This document shows positions 13,097-23,968 of a DNA stretch of 64,000 nucleotides, in pieces (within the stretch, counting starts at the first letter, position 1; each line of letters begins with the position of its first letter). This DNA comes from Pithys albifrons albifrons (Eukaryota; Chordata; Aves; Passeriformes; Thamnophilidae). The DNA is taken from positions 95,424,431-95,488,430 of the forward strand of contig NC_092461.1 in the NCBI RefSeq assembly GCF_047495875.1. The letters are read 5' to 3'. The notes under the pieces were generated by a model. It made no database searches. It saw only the letters and a program-made list of their open reading frames with translations, and was not told the DNA's origin. Both the position numbers and the translations under genes were made by a program.

Positions 13097-13402
13097 TATG
13101 TATGTATGGCCAAACTTTGCGAACGAAGATTTGGGAAGGGCTGTCCCCACGTGGGTGTGCCCTTCCAGCCTGCGCAGTGGATTTTAGGTGAGGCTCAGCG
13201 TGCGCAGAACTGGCCCCACCGTTTCAGTCCTGAGGTTCATCTGCCACGGCTGAGCGAGCTTGGACAGTGCCAGTGAAGTCCTCAGGACTAGAACCTACAG
13301 CACCCGGCATTGCCCAGGAGGTCTCCCATCCAAGTACTAATCCGGGGCTGACCCTGCTGAGCTTCCGAGATCTGACGGGATCGGATGTCAGGGAGGCATT
13401 TA
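13097..13402 (-). mobile_element. 5S rRNA-derived repeat (SINE3-like) with unique tail
   Basis: Minus-strand element whose head (13402 down to 13294) matches eukaryotic 5S rRNA from about position 10 to the 3' end. The internal Pol III promoter is well kept: A box AAGCTCAGCAGGGTC (13350-13364) and C box TGGATGGGAGACC (13320-13332). The 3' part GGGTGCTGTAGG is also present. The head is followed, with no terminator, by about 195 bp of non-ribosomal, CpG-containing tail (13293-13097), ending at a CATACATACATA simple repeat. A 5S head with an unrelated tail and a simple-repeat end is the SINE3 plan, rather than that of a functional 5S gene. Substitutions in the head and the missing first bases argue against a working rRNA gene. 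Confidence 0.72.
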
Positions 13403-16400
13403 ACTGCCCATTTTATATGCATTAATTCAGAAATAACATTAAAAACAAATGGAAGGATTTTTAAAAGAAGGCTGTCACATTTACACAAACATGAATACAT
13501 GGGCATATGTGATGGAGTTTTTTAGGTGGGGCATTGTACATATTGCCTATATTTTCTTCCTAAACCAATCTCATTATAGAAAAAAAAAGAACAAAAACAA
13601 AACCTCTTTGATGTTTTTTCACAACAGGTATAAAATAATGACTAAAATCCTAGTTCTAGTTCAGCCCCCAAGACTCTTTGTAAACTATTTCACTACTGCC
13701 CTCCATATATGCTGGTCACATAAGATGAAGGATAAACTGCAGGGTTTTGTTGAACTATATATGAAAATTAACAAATGGTGCCAAAGTGCATTCTTACTTA
13801 ATTTTGGTATTCATTTCCATTCTAACATCCCAAACCTGAATTTGCAAAATGCTACTGATTTAATGTATGGAATCTGTAGTAGAAAAATGGACAAAAGAAA
13901 TCACTGAGGTGGGACCAGGCACCTGGAGGAGGGAAGCAACAGGTATACTTCCCCAAGCTTACATTCAGATTTCAAAGTGAGGAAAGCACAGTTTAAAACT
14001 GTTTATTGTAATGGGAGGAGAGGATGTTCACCACATTGTAGGACAGTTTTTTAGTGGTTCAAAGAGCAATAGAAAAGTATAATTTCATTACAGTAAGAAA
14101 GCTAAACATGACCTATATTATTACAGAGATTATTGTTATTACAGAGATTAATATTTGGGTCAAAAGGCATCCAAAGAGCAAGCAGCAAGAAACTTTGTAA
14201 AATGGTGTTAATAAATAATATGGGAAGATATAAACATCCTAGTAAAAAGTAAATATGTTCATTATTTTACTGTATAGACACTTATTATTCTCTGACCTCC
14301 ATTTGCTCATTTTATGACAAAGTTTATACCCTATTTCAGTAGGAACTAATACTGCTGTAGATAATTTACACAGATCTAAGGAGTAAAAAAAAAAAAAAAA
14401 AGACTCAAATTCAAAACAACTGCTGTTCTTGAAGATGATGAAACCATGTATGTTTTCCTTGCCCCTTTCAGATCTGCTGTGGAATATAAAGAAGCTTAAG
14501 GCAAAGATAAAGCTGGAGAAATATTAACATCCCAACTTCTGGCTAGGCAGAACAGAGAGAGAAATTTAGAACCACAAAACCAAACCAACTTCAAAAACTC
14601 CGTAAAGAGTTAAATTACCTGAGTAACTGAAAACAGGGGGATTTAAATTCTTCTATGTGCATTGTAAAGACTAACATATTTTAAGTATATGAACTAAATT
14701 TTACAATAAACCACAGCTGGGTCATAAGGAAATTGAGGGCATACTAAGTGGAATCACAAATGTATAATACAAAACCATAGAAAATTATAAGGGTAATTTA
14801 TGTCATAATCTCAGATAAAGATGTCTGACTAGTTTAGTATTAGTTACAGTACTTCTGCCCTGATGCAGTTTTGCATTTCTTCCAGCCCCTCTTCCTTCCT
14901 AAAAAGACCAGAAGACTTCCAAGTTAATTACTTGCTGAGTGAAGAACGCTCACAGGCTGTTTACAGCTTGTCTCTCTTGTAGGTGTGACTCACAACTCCA
15001 AGGTGTTGAATGAATTATTGAATAAGAAGGTATGCAAAAACTGTGCAATACCTTCCTTTTTCCACACTGAAATGCCAGGGGAAACAAAATGTAACTTCGA
15101 ATCTACATGTGAAATTGAAATTAACCTAACTGAATACTCTAATTTTCCTGAGAAGTGTCATGAGACTTTAAATGACCAGAAGTAACCAGTGCCTCAGTTT
15201 TCTCATTACTAAAATATGCCAAAGATAATTATTATCTACTCTGTATTAGAGTTAACACATGAATTGGTGGACAGTCATTGTTGAGCTTATTTCAAAATTT
15301 TTCATTGAGCCAACAGAGGTTCATCACAGCTGTTAGGGTTAAGAAACATCTTCTAGAAAGTATATTTTAAATAAATTGAAATAGTTTTATCATGAGAAGA
15401 CATCAATAGCGTATTATTAAGGAATTCTATTAGAATTCTGATATTTGTTGAAATTTTTAAAAAAACCAATAAACAAATAAATAAATTGAAATTTATGAGA
15501 TGCTACTTGCATCACTTGAAATATTAATTTGGTGATAAAACAGAAATTATACAGATTTAGGCATATAAGAAGTAATTATTTTTTCAACAAAAAGTTAGAA
15601 AATATGAAATGGCATTAATGAATTCAGAGGCTTTTTTTGGGAGAGCAATGAACGAAGCAATCTTCTGCAGTGCTGAAGGGAAGAAACAGCTTTACGTTTG
15701 TGTAAAAAGACAGAAATAACCTGGACTTCTTATTTTAAATATCTATTCCTTAGTAATCTACTTCAGTACCATTTTCAGAACATCTGGCATAAAGCCAGGC
15801 ATATCAAGTTTAGTGCCACACTGAAGATTATCAAAATTCAGAATTCAATTAACGTGGAGATCTTTTAAACATAAGCTTCACTACAGTGCTCCTTAGATAA
15901 TAAAAGCAGGTGTAACAGTTCTTCAAGGTGATGAAGTGAGCCTTGGAAGTGAGTTCTAAGTCTGCAAACATAATAAAAAAAAAAAAAGGCGTTCTGTGGG
16001 TTATGAAATACCCCAGGCAACTCCTTGGAGCCTTGAAGTAATTGGGAGAATATTTTGGTCTGTCCTTTTAATTTCAAATGTGGGGTTTTTTTCTGCAGAG
16101 AGAACAGAGTTTTACAAATTATATTTTTTAATGAAACAATCTTTATCTGAAAAAATTATCAACCAATGCAGCTAATATCTTCATGCAAGGCTACCTCAAA
16201 AGATATCTCTGACTGCATCAGGTAAGGAGGAATGAAGGTTGCCCAGTTCGTTACTTATCCAGACACAAATGAAATAATAATGAGACAAACAGTGGAAAGT
16301 GTTCCCATTCTTTCTTCTGTAAATACAGGCAACAAAGAAAGAGAATTTTAGTCCAGTTATTATTTGAAGGAATAAGTTATTGGAGTGGAAACAGGACACA

Positions 16401-17089
16401 GAAAGGATTCACATTACTGTTGAAGAGCAAAAGGCAAATACTCCTAATGATATCTAGAGTAACCTTATCATGGAAACCCAAAAAGGAGAAAAAATAACAA
16501 GAGATAAAATTAGCCAATTATCCTGCTGTAAAAACTTATGCCATGACAGATCTTGGAGGAATCTAAATTTTCGAGAGTGTTTTTTTTCCCATGTGTTCAT
16601 ACAGTGACAGAATGTATTCCCCAGCAGCAGTGGATGCTGTTTAGAAGTTAGCCAATAGGAAATAACAGTTTTATTGTTTATTTTAATAAAATATGCACAG
16701 ATATGGAGCTGCAGAACATGGAAAGATGTTATGAAGATGCCCATGTTCCAAATACTTCTAAAACTTGGCATGTGTACATGAATCATGCTCCTCTTTAGTA
16801 AGACTATTTTGGCTGTATGTAAGAAACAGTCTTCCTTACATCTGAACAGAATTCTTTGTGTATTAATGGTGTGGAAAAATATCTCCTAGCTCTACTGACA
16901 TTGCAAAAGCTGCTCAAAATCTTGGCCTCCTGTTTCACTACAAATGTAATTTTTATGCAGAGGGTATTAATTCCTCCCTTTGGTGCCCCATCTATGCCCC
17001 TGTGAATATATGCCAGGATGCTATGGCACACTTCTGCCTTATGCTCGGATCCCTCCCTGTAGAGCTACTGCCAGTCAGGCAGGTCCCAG
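13403..17089. other. Unannotated AT-rich stretch
   Basis: No gene recognised, apart from one possible 47-nt splice-flanked segment at 14983-15029 (listed separately). It includes A17 at 14385-14401, a short repeated TTATTACAGAGATTA motif at 14118-14155, and poly-A near 15977. The 152-residue frame at 13449-13907 has no recognisable domain. Confidence 0.5.
14983..15029 (+). other. Possible 47-nt micro-exon
   Basis: A pyrimidine tract ending TTGTCTCTCTTGTAG (to 14982) is followed by 47 nt that stay open in one frame (VTHNSKVLNELLNKK) and then by AAG|GTATGC, an acceptable splice donor. This is a pattern observation only. I do not recognise the peptide, and chance matches to splice consensus are common. 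Confidence 0.15.
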
Positions 17090-17345
17090 CCCGTGTACCT
17101 GCATCAGTGCTTCCTGCCACAGAGCAGCACTTGGCTTTGTCCTCATTAAAATGTATGAGGTTCCTGCTGGCCTCTGCCTCCACCCTGTCTCTCTCTGGGT
17201 GGCAAGATTGTCCTTGACTGTACCCAGTGGTGTTCCCTGCACCCCACTCATCCCCAGCTTTGCTGTCACCTCTGAGATTTATCAGACTGTCTCACTCACC
17301 TTCTTCTTGAGGTCATTGATAGAGATGCTAAAACAAATTTGTTCT
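17090..17345 (-). mobile_element. Old CR1/L3-like LINE fragment
   Basis: The plus strand reads like the antisense of a CR1-type ORF region. It has a leucine-rich TGAGGTTCCTGCTGGCCTC block, then CCCTGTCTCTCTCTGGGTGGC, then AGGTCATTGATAGAGATGCTAAA, which matches the repeat phrase usually written AGGTCATTGATGAAGATGTT. The match is by memory of bird CR1-type repeats and is diverged. It is locally GC-richer than its surroundings. Confidence 0.45.
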
Positions 17346-17349
17346 AGAC

Positions 17350-19195
17350 AGACCATTGCAACAGATGCTTGACGCAGATATCCAGGTAGAGTAAGAACAA
17401 TTAACAACTACCCACTGATCCTAACCATCAAACCTCCTATTTTTTGCCATCTAGTCCTCTACTCATCCAAAACAAAAATTTCTACTTTGATACAAGAGTA
17501 CTCAGGAAACAGGTGCTTTTCAGCTATCAATGGGTGGAGTCCATTCATGCTATTTAGCAAAACTTTCAAAGCTATTTCATGCCCTGGGTTTAGGGGATTT
17601 TGAAGTTAACTACATAGAAATTCATCTTTATTAAGCAATACTTAATCTCTTTGAAAACAAAACTTCAAAGCATGGTTGTACTCTATTTCAGTGAGATATC
17701 CTTATTTAATGTGTCGCAATGGATAAGAACAGTATCTGTAGCAGTTACTAAGTCTTCGAGATTTTTTTTTATTTTAAATACTCAAAGTTTAGTGACTTTA
17801 AATGACAAAACCTTATTCACTTTCCTTTTGTCTATGTGCTAGGAAGTAATTTTTACGACTGAATTACCCTGTAATTCTTCAAAACAATTTGACTTAAATC
17901 ACTGGTGCAGCTTAATTTATAATCTACACTGCACAAATGAAAACAGAAGGGTTTTTTTATGGTGGTTTCCATTTATCTGGTCTCTCAGATCAGTTTGCTT
18001 TTTCCTCTCCTCTTTAAACTCATTCAACATATATCTCAAATATTAAAATGTGCAAATCAGTGGACACATGAAAATGGTCAATTTCTGTAGTAATATTACA
18101 TATGAGATGTCTGGACTCTCTCTGGTTTTAGACTACTCTGCTCAGTAATATTGTTTCACCTCTCTGCTACAGGGCCTGATCATATTTGTCTCACAAACTT
18201 CTCTTCCTCTTTTTACAGTTTCTCCTGGCTCAAGAAGATTTTTTTGCCCAGACAACATGTGTTTTTGTCTACTCAGCTCACATCTGGTCCCTATACTTTT
18301 TTAAATCCACACTGCATTATTCAGTCACAACCCTAGTGCACTTGAAAACTTTCATGGACAGTTATAGTACTTTCTTCCCTTTCTCCAAGCTTGCACTCAA
18401 CATCATTTATTTTTATGTCTTCAGACTTTTTTATGGAAATGTATTTCAGTTTTTTCTGTACTCTTCTAAGATTGGTCTTTTTCATTCATTTGCTCTAGTG
18501 ATGGTGTGTTCAGTCTCAGGAAATACAGGTTTTTTGGCTTCACTAGCAGCCCACACTGCAGTAGACAAACAATACTGAGCCACAGGTGCTAAGGAGAACA
18601 GACATGTCTATTAAAAGAGTTGTGGTTCTGCCTCAGATATATCTTCTCTAGCTCCTAAAGAGAATTTTATGCCTCTGAAGAATGAAGGTGATCCAGAAGC
18701 CATAGACATCTGGTCAACAGAAGGCCAGACTATTCGTCAAATGGTTAAGGCAGGATAGGTCAATTATATTTCAGAATTGGTTCCTTATCTGCATTAGTTT
18801 TACATGAAAATCTAAGTGAGACTACACTGACAACATTTACCTGAGAGATGAATCTTCCCTGTAAGGTAACTCTTAGTTCTGAAGAAATGTCTGCATGACT
18901 TTATTAGTATGAGGTTATGTTGCTCTTAATCCTGGGAAGACATGGCATAATCAAATCTTATTTGTGTCTTACACTTTGAGATTTATTTAGAAGATATGAG
19001 TCAACTAAAATATTTTACATGGTGACATACTGATAACAACATATGCCACAGTGATCTCACAGCTTCTTTATTAAGATTTCTTATTCATTTGAAGTACTGG
19101 CAAGACTCATCTGCTTGCAGAATGCTCAGGGTAGAGCATCAGGAGTGCCTATGAGCTTGAAACACTGATAATATCCTCTGCAACCCTGAAACAAG
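17350..19195. other. Unannotated AT-rich stretch
   Basis: No gene or repeat recognised. Confidence 0.55.
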
Positions 19196-19198
19196 TAG

Positions 19199-20565
19199 TT
19201 TCATAGAATCATAGATGTTGTAGTTTGGAATTACTATGCAAATTCTCTCCCCTGCCACTAACTGCCCATGCCATTAGTTAACAAAAAGAAGTAGTTAACT
19301 GCTACCATCTTCTTCTTGATCGATTGGGTGGGGAGCAAGCTGTCTCTTTTGTTTTGGGGGACTTTTCCACTTTTTTTTTTAGCTGGGCAGAACGCAGGAG
19401 CGGGGGTGTTTGTGTGTGTGCGCTGGGGTAGAGGAGAAGCCATTTTCTGGCTGCTCCCGGCTGCTCCTTGTTGCTGCTGGCTGCTGCTGTTGCTTCTTGG
19501 TGAGCTGTTTCTTTTCTCCTTGCCATGGCTGTTCTCCTGGTTCCTGCATTTGGCGTCCCAGCCTCTGCTCCAGTCTCACCGCCACTTGCAGGGTCACGGC
19601 CTGCCCGCCCTGGCTGGGGCAGCGACCTGGGAGAGAGAACTTGCAGCTGCTTTTCCAGGACATGCAGCGGTTCTCTGCTTCCAGTTTTCCTTCTTCATTT
19701 GGGACAAGAGACACAGAGGGAGAGACAGAATTCATCTGGGACCTCACCTTGCCACTAGCTGGCCTGTGACACTGATACTGCCCATAAGTATAACTTTTCT
19801 CTAGGAGGAAACCTGCTGGTTTTGGGGGTTTTTGTTGTTTGTTTTCTCTTGTGGTGTTGGGGAAGCAGTTTGCTCTGGTCTGTTTACACATATATATATA
19901 TATATCAGTTAAGAACAGTTATCCTTCTTGTATCCATTGTCTGATTAAAGTTCCTTTTCTTAAATTTGATAGAGTGGCGTGATTATTGTGGAGGAAACCC
20001 CCCTCCTTCGCTTGTGGGTAAACATTTTGTTTTTCCCCTCAAATCAAGACAATAGAATACACTGAGCTGGAATGGACTCATCAGTCCAGCTCCTGGCCCC
20101 ACACAGGACACTGCAAGAATCACATCATGTGTCTGAGAGTGTTGTCTAAATGTTTCTTGAACTTGGACAGGCTTAGTGTTGTGATCATTGCTCTGAGGAG
20201 CTTGTTCCAGTGTCCAGCTGCCATCTGGGGGAAAAACTTTTTCCTAATATCTAATCTAAACCTTCTCTGACTAAGCCTCATGATATTTCCTCAAGGCCTG
20301 TCACTGGGCAAGAGTGAAAAGATCAGTACTCAACCCTCCACTTCCCCTCACGAGGAAGTTGCAAACTGCAATGAGGTCTCTGTTCAGTCTCCTCTTCTCC
20401 AGGCCGAACAAACCAAGTGACCTCAGCTACTCCTCATACAGGTTTCCCTTCAGACCCTCTACCATCTTCATGGCCCTCCTTTGGATGCTCTCTAATAGCT
20501 TAATATCTCTTGTTTTTTACTATGTTCCCAAAGTTAAATGACTTTAATATCTGAGTTGCCCTGGA
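19199..20565 (-). mobile_element. CR1 LINE 3' end, split by an LTR
   Basis: Minus-strand CR1 3' UTR. The extreme 3' end (TTCATAGAATCATAGA, 19199-19215) is separated from the body (20052-20565) by an 836-bp LTR. Joining the flanks at one copy of ATAGA restores the CR1 terminus TCATAGAATCATAGAATAC followed by ACTGAGCTGGAATGG. The body contains the recognisable CR1 blocks CCAGCTCCTGGCC, TTCCTAATATCTAATC, CTCCTCTTCTCCAGGC and TGGATGCTCTCTAATAGC. The 5' portion is truncated, as is usual for CR1, and similarity fades after about 20515. Confidence 0.9.
19216..20051 (+). mobile_element. Solo LTR inserted in CR1 3' end (ERVL-like, 5-bp TSD)
   Basis: 836-bp LTR from TGTTGTAGTTTGG to AAATCAAGACA with a perfect 5-bp duplication ATAGA at 19211-19215 and 20052-20056. 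Plus orientation is suggested by ATTAAA at 19944-19949, near the right end, followed by a short U5-like segment. The interior (19380-19760) is GC-rich with CTGCTG runs and supports several overlapping chance frames of up to 170 residues. None shows a retroviral motif that I recognise. Confidence 0.9.
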
Positions 20566-20926
20566 TGAAGCTTTTCCTGTCTCTGAGGTGAGCAGAAACA
20601 TTCATTCTAGCAGATATCAAAAATATTTATAAAACATTTGGAAAATTGTGTCCTAAAATACCCTTTTTGAATCTCTGGCTATGTCAGATGCATTGTCTTT
20701 CTACTTAATTCCCTCAAGGATTCACATATCTAAAATTTTTGTACTTCAAATATGTGGTTCACTTCTTTTGAGAGTGTAGTGCCACTTAATTATAAAATAT
20801 TTTAAGATTTCCTAAATGTTTATGCTTGCAATTTCTTTCCTGCTGACTTAAATTGATGATAGTAAGAAAAGCACTATTTGAGAAGCAAAAGAAAACCACA
20901 CCATACCATGTAACTTCATGCTCATT
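20566..20926. other. Short unannotated spacer
   Basis: AT-rich sequence between the CR1 3' end and the ERV1-like LTR, with nothing recognised. Confidence 0.5.
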
Positions 20927-20931
20927 GGTAC

Positions 20932-21512
20932 TGATGCTGTGAATGACCCTTCCCCCCAAAACCAGGACTTCGAGCCACGTTAGTGTAGGGTAAGATAAAA
21001 AGTAAAGGTCCTTTAATAACACAGGGCCTACAGCCCACAGGAATACAGGATGACATGCATGTGCCTCAGTTCTTGTTTCCATGGCTTTTATAATAAGACC
21101 CCTCCAATCATTGCTTTACACATTTCTCAGTCCAGCCCCAGTCCCACCCCTGGTCCAACTCCCTGGAATTGGGTCTGGGGTCGTCAAGACCCTCTGTCTT
21201 CATCAACTCTTCTTCCTCAGGCACACAAAGGTCTCTGGAGTTCATCCAATTCTGGCTTTTGGGTCACTCTGACCTATGTTTATGTTTCATTCTGTAGGCC
21301 TTCTGATATCCTTCAGCTCTTTACCTTGGAAAGGAGTCTAAACAAGATTAATTAACTAAAGGAATTTGAGCTCCCTGTTCTGGGACAGGGGTAGTGATAG
21401 AAAGGCATTAAACTTAAACTGTTAGGAATATTAACTCTCTAAAAATCTACAACTACTGTGTTCCTAAAATCTACAAAATGTGAAAATCAGAACAAAAACT
21501 CCTTTGGCATCA
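20932..21512 (-). mobile_element. Solo LTR, ERV1-like, copy I (4-bp TSD)
   Basis: 581-bp LTR starting TGATGCTGTGAATG and ending TTTGGCATCA, so the ends form a 6-bp inverted repeat (TGATGC/GCATCA). A near-identical copy lies at 56738-57319, which fixes both borders. The flanks GTAC and ATAC are a 4-bp TSD with one substitution. On the minus strand TATAAAA (21086-21092) precedes ATTAAA (21012-21017) by about 70 bp, the U3-R-U5 order, so the sense strand is minus. A 4-bp duplication is typical of gammaretrovirus-like ERV1 elements. The frames at 20786-21355 lie largely or wholly within this LTR and are not genes. Confidence 0.9.
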
Positions 21513-21516
21513 ATAC

Positions 21517-23217
21517 AAACTTGTGGGGAGGAAGTTTTTCCAAGGTAACCATTACTGAGACTGGTTGCTATCAATCTGCTGGCAAGAGGTGGTTTGTAAT
21601 TGCATGTTCATCACCTGTTGGATTTTGGGTGCTTTTTAAAATTCACTTATTAAGCTGTCTATCTCAATCTATGAGTCTGTTTCTTGCATTTGCCCTTCTA
21701 ATACTCTCTTCTATCATTCTGGAAGTGGGGAGGGAACAATTGACTGGTGGGTGCTTAGTTGCTAGCTGGGATCAATGCCCCACACTCTGGGACCAAACAA
21801 GATCTGTTTTAGTAAGATAAGATGTATATGCAAAACAGGAGATGTTATCATTCCACACACAAATGTTTCTATTATGCAGTTAGCTTGACTTGTTCTGGAT
21901 AATTTTGAATATTGCTTATTTTTCAGATATAGTCTTATTTTTTTCATAGTCACAGAGAATATTTTTTGTTTTCCCTAATGTATCTATGCATTAGTTCCAC
22001 TTATCTATGTAGTAGTAAAAAAATTGTGATCTTGATCTCCCAAGTACCATAGCATTTCCTATAAATAGGAATTACAATTCACTATCTTGTAGACATTTTT
22101 AAAAGTATTCCAACTACAGAAAATGAGTCAATATATCTAAGTCTTTATTATGAACTTATTTGAAACTTCTGGAGAATGGAATTAACATTCAAAGACAAGA
22201 TCAGACTTGAGGTCAGAAATGTTTTATAGTTTTAGGGTCATTTGAATTGAAAAAGAGAAATACTTATTTTCTACCCTGAAAAGGTTGTCTGATGAAAACA
22301 TATGTATTTATGTGTTCTTAACTTTAGAGGTTGGAGATGTCATTAAAGTAATGGCTCTCATAAGCTTTCTGCTAGTGGAGAAAATAAGCCTTTTGTTATG
22401 TATTGACATGGGATCTAGCTGTCAGGTAGAGTTGAAGGCAAATAATGTTTTATACACCTGATTCATAATCTTGATTTGTGTTCATATTTTCTCTGAAGTT
22501 TCACACGCCTGACCACAGTGACGATTGAAATTTAATGATAGATCAAATTATAGAGCTTTCAAAAAGAGATTTAAGAAAAACTTCACAGAACAGTCAAAAC
22601 ACTTTTTGAATGCTTTCCAAGGCTATTGATTACACAAAAGGTGACACACTCCTCTAATATATTTTCCAATCAGCCAAATTTTGTGAGACATCCCAGTCTT
22701 TCAGCAATAAACAGAAGTTACATAGTAATCTTGCCCATCTTTCTCACTCATTTGATCTAAATGAACTCAACATTCAAATAAATATGTATGTTTGTCTCAA
22801 GACTAGTTTCTTCCCTGTTTTACTTTTAATTATTTTACTGCTCTTTTATGTAATTTGCATATTTTGGCAATTCACTGACTCATCCTCTCTACTTAGCACC
22901 CTAGTTCAGAGATGTTTCATAGGAAGAGGAATTCTCTTGACACTCATACCTTAACATTTAGCAACTTTAGATATGGAAAAACAAGTCTCGTTGTTTATAA
23001 TAAAATTATATTGTTTTATTAATTGAACAGTAACTGAAATTTCACCCACAATTTGTTTTCCTCTATTCAGAGATCTTGTTGATAACACCTGACAGAGAAA
23101 CAATGTAACAGATAAAACCATCACATTTATGAGCACCAGAATTTTAGCATGATATTCAAAATTCTTCTCCTGTGAAAGAGGACATTTTTGTAATAATAAA
23201 AACAGGGTAAAGAAGAT
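21517..23217. other. Unannotated AT-rich stretch
   Basis: No gene or repeat recognised. The sequence is AT-rich up to the sharp GC jump at 23222. Confidence 0.55.
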
Positions 23218-23221
23218 GTCC

Positions 23222-23964
23222 TGTATCAGCGGATTAAAAATAGCCCACCGATACGGTGGAGAGGTTTCTGCTTCCAGGAGCCAGGCTAGGAAAGCGGCAA
23301 GCAGGGCTCCCTAGGATCAGGCCCCTTAGAAGCGAGGTCGGCTCCTCCCACCCCCGGCCCGGCGACCGTCCTGAACGGAACAAGTCTGCACTTGCCAGGA
23401 GTCCACGAGGAAAAGCCAAGTTTAATGCCACACGCTGGCTTTTGAGGAGAGCATGGGAATTCCCTGGATGTAAGCGGGGAAGAGGGGCAGAGACGGGGCG
23501 GAGTAACACAGTTCATTGGGTACATGCAAATGAAGGGAAGGAGGGAGGGGAGGAGCGGCAAAAGGACCAACGGGAGAATGAGATGGGCGGGGAAAGTCTA
23601 CCGTAGGGCTTCCGGCACTCCGAGGCAGGGACAGCCCCCACCCGGGCTCCAGCGGCGCCTCGTGGGCGGCCCCGCCAGCAACCACCCCCATGGCCGAGTC
23701 GGGCCAGGACAGGGGGATGCGACCCGGAGGGTTTTGTGGGAAGAGGGAACTTGGATAAGGAACTAAGGGAAAAATAACCAGGGTAGACATATTGGGGTGT
23801 ATAATATTCAAGCTGGGGAAGTGTCCATCCGAAAGCCCCCACGGTCCCGATCCAGCCGCTGCATGCGCTCCCCGGGGTCCCAGACCTCCGCATCTTCGTC
23901 CACCCAGCGTTTGTAATATATCTGCCACTTGGTGAATTCCTCATCAGTTTGGTCTCCTCCGACA
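23222..23964 (-). mobile_element. CpG-rich solo LTR, copy L (ERV1-like, 4-bp TSD)
   Basis: 743-bp GC-rich island with abrupt edges. On the minus strand it begins TGTCGGAGGAGACC and ends CCGCTGATACA, with a perfect 4-bp duplication (GTCC on the plus strand) at 23218-23221 and 23965-23968. Sense-strand promoter signals include an octamer ATTTGCAT (23524-23531), CCAAT (23515-23519), a palindromic NF-kB-type site GGGAATTCCC (23455-23464) and ATTAAA (23421-23426), in that order, followed by a roughly 200-bp U5-like segment. Many CpGs survive, which suggests a recent insertion or lack of germline methylation. A U3 open frame is listed separately. An alternative reading, a host CpG-island promoter, is disfavoured by the TG...CA ends and the TSD. 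Confidence 0.82.
23808..23963 (-). other. Open frame in the 5' part of the LTR U3
   Basis: From the first base pairs of LTR copy L, one minus-strand frame stays open for about 51 codons to a TGA at 23808-23810. It has no initiating Met near the border and a protein-like composition rich in W, D, E and R, including KWQIYYKRW and EVWDPGERM. In a provirus this would be the C-terminal end of an internal ORF running into the LTR, or a U3-encoded accessory frame. I cannot assign it to a family. Two other frames here (23422-23928 and 23513-23944) are also open, as expected in GC-rich DNA, which weakens the case. Confidence 0.3.
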
Positions 23965-23968
23965 GTCC

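Noticed and set aside
13294..13402. Functional 5S rRNA gene
   Set aside because: Truncated 5' end, many substitutions, no T-run terminator after the 3' end, and fusion to a non-ribosomal tail.
13449..13907. 152-residue plus-strand ORF
   Set aside because: No domain, no splice or promoter context, and it includes a poly-A-derived KKKNKNKT run. Consistent with chance.
19316..19891. Two-strand overlapping ORFs of up to 170 residues
   Set aside because: GC-rich interior of an LTR bounded by a perfect TSD. Open frames on both strands at the same place indicate low stop density and not a gene.
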